NCBI GenBank assembly: GCA_030592625.1
Contig: JAUVIY010000161.1
Location: forward strand, 1-6,287
Source of the DNA: Spirochaeta sp.
GTDB lineage: Bacteria > Spirochaetota > Spirochaetia > DSM-2461
Direction: 5' to 3'
DNA: 6,287 bases
Below the pieces are notes generated by a model. It ran no database searches. It saw only the letters and a program-made list of their open reading frames with translations, and was not told the origin of the DNA. Below are positions 1 to 4,681 of the stretch, one piece after another. How positions within the stretch are numbered: the first letter of the stretch is position 1; every line of letters begins with the position of its first letter. A program made the position numbers and the translations under genes.

Positions 1-2
1 AC

Positions 3-227
3 CTTTACCGGCATGGGGGAGCCGAAGGCGGATACCACCGAATCCCCCTTTTGAGAAAGGAATCCAGAGAGTTGGTACTGTCGCCCGGAGAGTACCGCCT
101 GACATGTGGACCGGAAGAAAAAACCGCGGTAGCAAACCTGGTGCTCATGCCGGGTGAGACGGTTTCCTATAATCTGACGCGTTCTGAAGACAAACAACTG
201 AAATGGATCGAGGTGAAGAATGAATGA
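3..227 (+). CDS. C-terminal end of an unidentified protein with a PEGA-like beta domain (5' end outside window)
   Basis: An open frame enters from the left edge and ends at TGA 225-227, giving the last 74 residues of a protein. I do not recognise the whole gene. The visible part contains LSPGEYRLTC followed by NLVLMPGETVSYNL. This 'pGeY.l ... pGet..y.l' pattern is typical of small beta-sandwich modules such as PEGA or carboxypeptidase-regulatory-like domains, which usually lie outside the cytoplasm at the end of larger envelope proteins. The tail is charged and ends KWIEVKNE. The stop overlaps the start of the next gene by 8 nt, so the two are co-transcribed and probably translationally coupled. 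The family assignment is an inference from a short pattern. The presence of a real coding end is well supported by the frame, the overlap and the Shine-Dalgarno of the next gene lying inside it. Confidence 0.6.
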   Translation, partial: LYRHGGAEGGYHRIPLLRKESRELVLSPGEYRLTCGPEEKTAVANLVLMPGETVSYNLTRSEDKQLKWIEVKNE

Positions 228-1110
228 ATCCCGTTCGTCCCTGTATTCCCTGCTGACCGGCCTGGCCGGCGGTGCGGCAGCATGGGCCGGAATCGAAATC
301 ATCCTGTGGCAGGCTCCCGCATTCCCGGACGTGAGGGTTCTCACCCTCAGCCTCGGGGCCACAGCCGGTCTGCTGCTGGGAGCCGTTGCTCCCATGGCGG
401 AAGGTTTGAGACAGAACCAACCCCGGAAAATCATCAGCGGTATCATCGTGGGTTCCCTCACCGGGGTTCTCTTCGGAGCTCTCGGGATGGCGGCGGGGCA
501 GTTGATCCTGTCGCTCATGGCCGGTACGGCGGCGATATCCGAAGCCGCCTTCGCCAGGATACCCGGGTGGATTATTCTGGGTACTGCGGTAGGCGGCGCC
601 TCAGGCCTCCGCTCCCGCTCTCTCAGGCGGATCGTCGCCGGAGCCACCGGTGGATTCATCGGCGGTCTGATAGGAGGTGCGGCGGCCGAGCTGCTCACCG
701 GTATGACGTCGGGTATCTACGGCCGGGCCTCCGGCATGTTGCTCTGGGGTACCGCCGTGGCCTTCCTTGCCGACAGAATGGAAAGCCGGCGCGCCAGAGG
801 TCGCTTAACCGTTCTCACAGGACCATTGAAGGGCCGTTCATTCCCGGTTAACCAGAAGAATTTCACAATCGCCCGATCCGGTTCCGCAGATTTGACTCTC
901 CTTGGGGATCCCGGAGCTGCGGCGACAACCGAAGCTGCAGCCACTGGAGCTGCAGCACAGGTTCATCTGAAAAAAGGAACCGTTGTCCTTGAGCCCTCGG
1001 AGAACGTTAAGGTGGAAATCAACGGGGAGAAAGCCGAAGCCACCGAGCTGCGCTACGACGATGTTATCAAAGTGGACGGCGTCACCCTGATTTACGAGGC
1101 GAAACGATGA
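220..1110 (+). CDS. Polytopic glycine-rich membrane protein with C-terminal degenerate FHA-like domain
   Basis: A 296-residue protein. Residues 1-185 form about five or six hydrophobic segments (roughly 8-30, 40-60, 72-101, 114-130, 139-158 and 170-184). They are rich in Gly and Ala with GxxxG-like spacing (FIGGLIGGAAAE near 146-157), as in tightly packed glycine-zipper helices. A basic stretch (ESRRARGR, 188-195) should mark the cytoplasmic side. Residues 195-294 resemble an FHA fold: LTVLTGPLKGRSFPV, then FTIARSGSADLTLL (the 'tIGR...ndi.l' strand), an Ala-rich insert at 230-247, and VEINGEKAEATELRYDDVIKVDGVTLIYE, matching 'vNG....l.dGD.i..g...l.y'. The Ser and His that normally contact phosphothreonine are not visible. 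A GAGG Shine-Dalgarno at 210-213 lies 6 nt before ATG 220. The stop overlaps the next start as ATGA. A role as a membrane scaffold or signalling partner of the downstream VWA protein is inferred. Confidence 0.8.
   Translation: MNESRSSLYSLLTGLAGGAAAWAGIEIILWQAPAFPDVRVLTLSLGATAGLLLGAVAPMAEGLRQNQPRKIISGIIVGSLTGVLFGALGMAAGQLILSLMAGTAAISEAAFARIPGWIILGTAVGGASGLRSRSLRRIVAGATGGFIGGLIGGAAAELLTGMTSGIYGRASGMLLWGTAVAFLADRMESRRARGRLTVLTGPLKGRSFPVNQKNFTIARSGSADLTLLGDPGAAATTEAAATGAAAQVHLKKGTVVLEPSENVKVEINGEKAEATELRYDDVIKVDGVTLIYEAKR
913..960 (+). repeat. Imperfect 15-18 nt tandem repeat encoding xAAAT units in the FHA-like domain
   Basis: Three adjacent units beginning GGAGCTGC, GAAGCTGC and GGAGCTGC (913, 931, 946) encode GAAATT, EAAAT and GAAAQ. 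They make up the Ala/Thr-rich insert that replaces the phosphothreonine-binding loops of the FHA-like domain. The units are similar but not identical, which fits an old slippage or duplication expansion inside a tolerant surface loop. Confidence 0.6.
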
Positions 1111-2528
1111 AACGGCTGATATCATTCATCCCGGTACTCTTCATGCTCTTTACCGGCGGATTCCTGGGAGCCGACGACATCGCCCTGAGCGGCGTTGATT
1201 CCCGGTTGATGGCCGTTACCGGAACCGTGAACCTTTATGCCGTTGTCACCGATTCATCGGGACAGCCGGTTAAAAACCTGACGGCGGAAGATTTCATGGT
1301 GAGAGACGCCCCGATGGGTGAGGCTCTCGGTGACCCTCAACCGGTCGTCAATTTCTCGGTTGCCGGTGAAAGACGGGACGGTCTGGTGTTCATGATGCTC
1401 ATCGACGATTCAGGAAGCATGTATGACGGACCCGACGGTCGCTCCTCGCCGTCTCCCGATCGGACTCGAGCGGCTCTGGCCCGGCGGGAAGCACGACGTT
1501 TCCTCGATGAACTGGGCACTTCCATGGACCGGGCGGGTCTGGCCCTTTTCGGTACACGCTACCGCATTCTGGCCGGTCCCAGGACCGACAGGGCTACACT
1601 GATCGAACGACTGGGCGTCTCTTCGCCGCCTGAGTCGGAAGAGGCCTACACCGAGCTCTACGCCGCAATCGTGGAGGCCGCATCCTCCATGAGCAGTCAG
1701 AAGGGCCGGCGCATCGTCATACTATTTTCCGACGGCGAGAACTATCCCTACACTGAGCATACGGGGCGTTCCCACCCGGATTATAGGGAGAAAAATCATA
1801 TTCCCGACGATGCCCTCAAGGCCCTCCATGAAGAAGGTGTCACCCTCTACGCCGTACGATTCGGTTCCAATCGCGATGACGATCTGGCTCGAATCGCCAT
1901 GTCCACCGGAGGAGTGGTATTCGACGTGGACGGAGAGGAAGAGCTGTCGGGTCTATACAGTTCCATCCGAAAGAGGGTGCTGGCCGAATACCGACTGGGT
2001 TATCGTCCCGGTCCTACGGGAGCTGAGGAAACATCCGTCATGGTGGAACTTAAGGGCGGCCAGTCGACAATTGAACTGACTTATCCCTCGGGTTTCGTTT
2101 TCGGTTTGCCCTCATCCCGAACTCAAGCACTCCTCTCGCTGCTGGCCATCCCCTTCGCACTGGCGCTGATTTTTATCCTGGCCCGTATTCGCATTGCGAA
2201 AAGCGCTGATGCACCTTCCCTTGAACGGCTCAGACCCGTCGGAGGAGGGCAGTTGACTGTGGTCCTGGAAACCGGGAAAACAGTTATATCTCCGGGAGTG
2301 GCCGGGGAGCCTACTTTAATTTCGTCGGAAGGGAAAAAAGCCGGCGACGGAAAAGCCGGCAGCTCGAGTACGATTGTTGTTGAAAAAGGAAAGGACGGCC
2401 GTTGGCGTGCTTCATCCGGTGAAGGGGTGGTGGTGAACAACCGGAAATCCGACGCCACGGTCCTGGAGAACGGCGACGTCATCAGGGCCGGTGAGGAACT
2501 GATCGTTTTCGACGATGGAGAAAGCTGA
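1107..2528 (+). CDS. Membrane-anchored VWA-domain protein with C-terminal cytoplasmic FHA-like domain
   Basis: A 473-residue protein. It starts with a signal peptide or anchor (MKRLISFIPVLFMLFTGGFLGADD). A beta region at about 40-90 includes VTDSSGQPVKNLTAEDF, as in the VWFA-related proteins that begin 'v.v.D..G.pv..L...DF'. The VWA domain spans about 92-295. Its metal-binding MIDAS site is complete: DDSGSM (D100, S102, S104), T182 in AYTELY, and D209 in LFSDGEN. A transmembrane helix follows at about 341-360, then a second FHA-like domain at 381-470, recognisable from LTVVLETG, the TLIS strand, VVVNN, and LENGDVIRAGEELIVF. Predicted topology is VWA outside and FHA-like inside. VWA domains usually bind proteins through a metal ion; the ligand here is unknown. 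ATG 1107 overlaps the previous stop by 4 nt, with GAGG at 1096-1099 as Shine-Dalgarno. The long hydrophilic stretch after the MIDAS (106-125) looks like a loop insertion. Confidence 0.88.
   Translation: MKRLISFIPVLFMLFTGGFLGADDIALSGVDSRLMAVTGTVNLYAVVTDSSGQPVKNLTAEDFMVRDAPMGEALGDPQPVVNFSVAGERRDGLVFMMLIDDSGSMYDGPDGRSSPSPDRTRAALARREARRFLDELGTSMDRAGLALFGTRYRILAGPRTDRATLIERLGVSSPPESEEAYTELYAAIVEAASSMSSQKGRRIVILFSDGENYPYTEHTGRSHPDYREKNHIPDDALKALHEEGVTLYAVRFGSNRDDDLARIAMSTGGVVFDVDGEEELSGLYSSIRKRVLAEYRLGYRPGPTGAEETSVMVELKGGQSTIELTYPSGFVFGLPSSRTQALLSLLAIPFALALIFILARIRIAKSADAPSLERLRPVGGGQLTVVLETGKTVISPGVAGEPTLISSEGKKAGDGKAGSSSTIVVEKGKDGRWRASSGEGVVVNNRKSDATVLENGDVIRAGEELIVFDDGES
2325..2369 (+). other. 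Low-complexity Lys/Gly/Ser insert in the VWA protein's FHA-like domain, with a GC hairpin
   Basis: Codons 407-421 read SEGKKAGDGKAGSSS and sit where FHA domains normally carry the phosphothreonine-binding loops. At DNA level GCCGGC occurs at 2340-2345 and again at 2355-2360; being self-complementary it could form a 6-bp stem with a 9-nt loop in the mRNA. No T-run follows, so it is not an intrinsic terminator. The position matches the Ala-rich insert in the FHA-like domain of the gene upstream. Confidence 0.5.
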
Positions 2529-2724
2529 GAAAAATCCCTATCTCGAACGGGGGATTATCGCCTACATCGGCAATAAGCGGCGACTGCTGCCTCTCATCGG
2601 TGATGCCCTGAGGCAGGCCGCCGGTTCGAATCTCAAAGGCCTTCGTTTTACCGATTTGTTCAGCGGCAGCGGAATTGTCTCCAGGTATGCCCGTACACTG
2701 GGGATGAGGGTGACGGCCAACTGA
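2515..2724 (+). pseudogene. DNA adenine methyltransferase remnant, N-terminal piece (SAM-binding motif)
   Basis: A 69-residue frame that opens like a D12/MethyltransfD12-type adenine-specific DNA methylase: AYIGNKRRLLPLI (the 'Y.GnK..ll' element), then FTDLFSGSGIVSRYA, which is motif I for S-adenosylmethionine binding, then GMRVTAN. Family members continue here with an acidic residue and tryptophan (ANDWE-like), but TGA 2722-2724 ends the frame. The start ATG 2515 overlaps the VWA gene stop by 14 nt and is the only start after an in-frame stop at 2500. No good Shine-Dalgarno is close; GAGG at 2493-2496 is about 18 nt away, so translation would depend on coupling with the VWA gene. Full-length relatives have several hundred residues, so this piece alone cannot be active. 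The family call is confident; the pseudogene status is inferred from the missing middle. Confidence 0.85.
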
Positions 2725-3080
2725 TGGATTCCCTGGATGCCCCTCTGGTTCTGGTCAGCTACAGCACCGACGGTATCATCCCTTTCGACCGCCTTCGGGC
2801 CCGATACGAAGATTACGGGAGGGTAAGGCTGGCCACCAATCCGTATGTCACATACCGCGGCGGGCGGCAGAGTAACCGACGCCGGGACCGCAATCTTGAA
2901 TTCGTCCTGATTGTGGAACACGGCCTGAAGACCCGGGGGAGGGACAAAAAAGAAGTTGACAGGGTTCTCATCAACAGGCGTCTTCAGCTTCTGGTGAATG
3001 ACCTCTTGCGCCCTGAGATTCTCCGGACTTCCGGAAAAACAGACGGGTGGATCCGGCAGCCGGAACTGCACGGCACCTGA
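2724..3080 (+). pseudogene. DNA adenine methyltransferase remnant, C-terminal piece in a shifted frame
   Basis: A 118-residue frame beginning at an ATG that overlaps the previous TGA (TGATG at 2722-2726). It carries the late part of the same methylase family: LVLVSYSTDGIIPFDRL, an amphipathic stretch ending YRGGRQSNRRR, then NLEFVLIVEHG, which in intact proteins follow the catalytic motif. The (D/N)PPY motif and the region between motif I and the SYSTDG strand are absent from all three frames, so an internal segment has been lost and the fusion changed frame. The last 15 or so residues (after about 3020) read as unrelated sequence, and the natural continuation appears to be in another frame. 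The TGATG junction could in principle allow re-initiation, but the product would lack both SAM-binding and catalytic motifs. Confidence 0.8.
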
Positions 3081-3304
3081 GTCGTGATGAAGAACTGGAA
3101 GTTCTCGAGACTCTCTGGAACAGCCATCCCGATGACTGCCGGGATCTGGTGAAAGACATACCCAGAATCCTCCGTAACATGGCGCACCGGAAATACAGGG
3201 ACCAATTCACGAAGAGATTGAAATCGCTGAGGGAAACCGGCGGCCGCCATCTTGCCCTCTATCTTCCCTCCCGTTATCATGGCCGCCATGGGCCAGCGGG
3301 GTGA
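3047..3304 (+). pseudogene. Probable tail of the same methyltransferase, in a third frame
   Basis: An open frame (in-frame stop upstream at 3014-3016; nominal GTG start 3047) encodes a charged helical segment containing RDEELEVLETLWNSHPDDC, then DIPRILRNMAHRKYRDQF. It looks like the helical C-terminal extension carried by some adenine methylases of this type and has a coherent amphipathic pattern, unlike the end of the preceding frame, which degenerates near 3020-3080. The simplest reading is one further frameshift between about 3000 and 3075. The stop at 3302-3304 overlaps the start of the PUR-domain gene by 17 nt, so an intact ancestor would have been translationally coupled to it. Alternatively this is a small independent gene of unknown function; no Shine-Dalgarno is visible before GTG 3047. 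Confidence 0.5.
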
Positions 3305-3728
3305 ATTATACAGCACGAGAATCTTTATTGATGACGGACAGAAGACCTTTTTCTTCAACGTCAAGGAAAATCGATATCACGACCTTTACCTGAACATCGT
3401 CGAGAGCCGAAAAAGCGATAGGGGCTTCAAGCGTACTTCATTAGTCGTTTTCGATGACGACATTGATCGATTCATGATTGTACTCGAGAGAACGATGAAC
3501 GAGATTCGCAGACGGAAGGGATCTCCTGAAGAAACCCTCACCGTCGGCGGCGGTCGACGTGAGTACATACTGCGCATGCCGCCCCGGGGAAAGCCGGCGT
3601 TGCAGCTGACCGAGAAACGCGAAGATGCAACGGGATACCGTCGTGAATCCCTGATTATTCCTGTTGATTCCTTTGATATTTTCCTCGAAGGGCTCGGTAA
3701 AGCCGTATCGGCGTTGAAAAACGCCTGA
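3288..3728 (+). CDS. PUR-domain nucleic-acid-binding protein (DUF3276 / BpuR-like), apparently with two PUR repeats
   Basis: A 146-residue protein from ATG 3288. The start was chosen because spirochaetal and Bacteroidetes PUR proteins begin with M..RGELYST; ATG 3279 would add only three residues (Met-Ala-Ala). Repeat 1 (about 4-74) has GELYSTRIFID, KTFFFNVKENRYHDLYLNIVE and RTSLVVFDDDIDRFMIVLE, the usual beta-beta-beta-beta-alpha PUR order. After a linker (75-88, RRRKGSPEET), residues 89-143 repeat the pattern: RREYILRM, ALQLTEKRED, RRESLIIPVDSFDIFLEGL. PUR domains bind single-stranded DNA and RNA; the Borrelia homologue BpuR is known as an abundant nucleic-acid-binding regulator with a single repeat that dimerises. 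This protein may form the equivalent pair within one chain. It starts inside the methylase remnant, and no strong Shine-Dalgarno is seen, which suggests dependence on upstream translation. Confidence 0.88.
   Translation: MGQRGELYSTRIFIDDGQKTFFFNVKENRYHDLYLNIVESRKSDRGFKRTSLVVFDDDIDRFMIVLERTMNEIRRRKGSPEETLTVGGGRREYILRMPPRGKPALQLTEKREDATGYRRESLIIPVDSFDIFLEGLGKAVSALKNA
3710..3725 (+). other. GAAA-tetraloop hairpin at the end of the PUR gene
   Basis: GGCGTT-GAAA-AACGCC forms a perfect 6-bp stem with a GNRA tetraloop, ending exactly before the PUR stop codon (3726-3728). The following bases are not a T-run, so it does not look like a standard intrinsic terminator. It may stabilise the 3' end of the message or be incidental. 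Confidence 0.4.
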
Positions 3729-3755
3729 AACAGCTTCCTGTACGAATAAAACCTG

Positions 3756-3761
3756 TATAAT
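3756..3761 (+). promoter_or_regulatory. Perfect -10 hexamer (TATAAT) placed for a leaderless start at ATG 3769
   Basis: TATAAT, preceded directly by TG, lies 7 nt before ATG 3769, so transcription would begin at or next to the A of that ATG. No convincing -35 is found 16-19 nt upstream (GCTTCC at 3733-3738 is poor); TTGAAA at 3714-3719 is too far. No Shine-Dalgarno precedes either ATG 3760 or 3769, which favours a leaderless message from 3769. The evidence is the hexamer and its spacing only. Confidence 0.4.
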
Positions 3762-4608
3762 GAATTACATGGACTCACTGGGCATCGCCATAGATGGCGG
3801 CAGGTACGTTCGTATTGACTCTTCCATAAATGATTTATACCGGACTGTTCGGCTCCGAACCATTCGGGTCGGGCAGGATTCGGCGAAGCTTGATTTCTAT
3901 GTCTTCCGGAAAAAGGGACCTGTTGTCCGTAAGAGCGTTCTACTCAAAGGTCTGTCTCAAAACGGTGATACATCTACCGAATTAACACTGAAAGTGGAAC
4001 GACGCTCGTTCGCCGTCTGGGAAATCACCGCCCGGAAACCTGATGGAACCGTTGAGGACATCCGAGTCAGAACCGGGATCGGCCTGTGGCCGCTCATCAT
4101 TGCGGCGGTGGCCCTGTTGTTGTTCGGCGGATGGCTGCTCTTCCGTCTTGTCGGCGGTGATTCCCCCGTCGTCTCAAGTCCGGTAAGCACGGTTTCGGAG
4201 ATTACCGAAAAAATCGAACCGGCTGAAACCCCGCAGCTTATCGAATCTGAACCGATTGAAACGCCTGCACCGCAATTTCCCACGCAAACCATCGTGTACT
4301 TCCGGCCCGAGAGCGCCAAGCTGTCAAATGCGGCGATGGCCGAACTGAAAACCCTGGCCGGGTTGATACCTGAGGGTATCGGTATCGAAATCAGCGGACA
4401 TTGCGCCAACTACGGCACGGAACGCGGCCGCCGGGTTCTTTCCCGGGTGAGGGCCGATGCTGTCGCCGACTATCTTTCCGGTTTGATACCCTTTTCGGTC
4501 AGCATCGATGTTAAGGGTTACGGCGGATCCCGGCCTCTCAATCGGGACTCCGAATTGCAGGATGTGAACAGAAGGGTTGAAATAAATCTCTCCGGAGACG
4601 GTGGATGA
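3760..4608 (+). CDS. Single-pass membrane protein: N-terminal Hsp70 substrate-binding-like domain, C-terminal OmpA-like domain
   Basis: 282 residues from ATG 3760, or 279 from ATG 3769, which may be the real start given the TATAAT overlapping 3760. Residues 5-103 are beta-rich and read like the DnaK substrate-binding beta domain: SLGIAIDGGRYVRI (DnaK SLGIE..GG....I), then TIRVGQDSAKLDFYVF (DnaK 'T..DNQ......V'), LLKGL (L.GI), then ELTLKVERRSFAVWEITARKP (DnaK 'E..f.id..gil.vsA.d'). A transmembrane helix spans 107-131, followed by a Pro/Glu/Thr-rich linker (132-175) and an OmpA-like domain (176-278) with IVYFRPESAKLS, GHCANYGTERGRRVLSRVRADAVADYL, VKGYGGSRPL and NRRVEINL. The OmpA-like part should bind peptidoglycan in the periplasm while the N-terminus stays in the cytoplasm. 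The canonical GHTD aspartate is replaced by Ala216. The OmpA call is strong; the Hsp70-like call is by eye. Confidence 0.85.
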   Translation: MNYMDSLGIAIDGGRYVRIDSSINDLYRTVRLRTIRVGQDSAKLDFYVFRKKGPVVRKSVLLKGLSQNGDTSTELTLKVERRSFAVWEITARKPDGTVEDIRVRTGIGLWPLIIAAVALLLFGGWLLFRLVGGDSPVVSSPVSTVSEITEKIEPAETPQLIESEPIETPAPQFPTQTIVYFRPESAKLSNAAMAELKTLAGLIPEGIGIEISGHCANYGTERGRRVLSRVRADAVADYLSGLIPFSVSIDVKGYGGSRPLNRDSELQDVNRRVEINLSGDGG

Positions 4609-4632
4609 GCTCCTCTCTCATTCTCCTGCGAG

Positions 4633-4662
4633 TTGTCTCCCTCCGGAGGCCTTGGGTATAAT
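4633..4662 (+). promoter_or_regulatory. Candidate promoter for smc
   Basis: TTGTCT (4633-4638), an 18-nt spacer and TATAAT (4657-4662) match a housekeeping sigma-70-type promoter, with transcription expected near 4669. It lies in the 73-nt gap after the OmpA-domain gene and would give a leader of about 13 nt before GTG 4682. The -10 also contains the in-frame ATG 4661, so that ATG could be used only on transcripts from further upstream. Confidence 0.5.
4640..4649. repeat. Perfect 10-bp palindrome CCTCCGGAGG in the smc promoter spacer
   Basis: The palindrome sits between the candidate -35 and -10, a position where a dimeric repressor could act. It also contains GGAGG, which could serve as a Shine-Dalgarno for ATG 4661 at a rather long 11-nt distance. 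Ten bases is short enough to occur by chance. Confidence 0.35.
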
Positions 4663-4681
4663 GGTTGGTACTGGGGGGAAG

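Noticed and set aside
282..851. Second + strand frame inside the FHA-like gene (189 codons)
   Set aside because: Arg/His/Ser-rich translation typical of an out-of-frame reading; the 220-1110 frame has membrane helices, a good Shine-Dalgarno and operon overlaps.
2340..2360. GCCGGC...GCCGGC hairpin as a transcription terminator
   Set aside because: It is inside the VWA coding region and has no T-run after it.
2562..3071. Minus-strand open frame over the methylase remnant (169 codons)
   Set aside because: The + strand carries clear methylase motifs here; the antisense protein has no recognisable domain and is explained by GC-rich codon bias.
3714..3761. TTGAAA with TATAAT as a paired -35/-10
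   Set aside because: The spacing is 36 nt, about twice what sigma-70 promoters allow.
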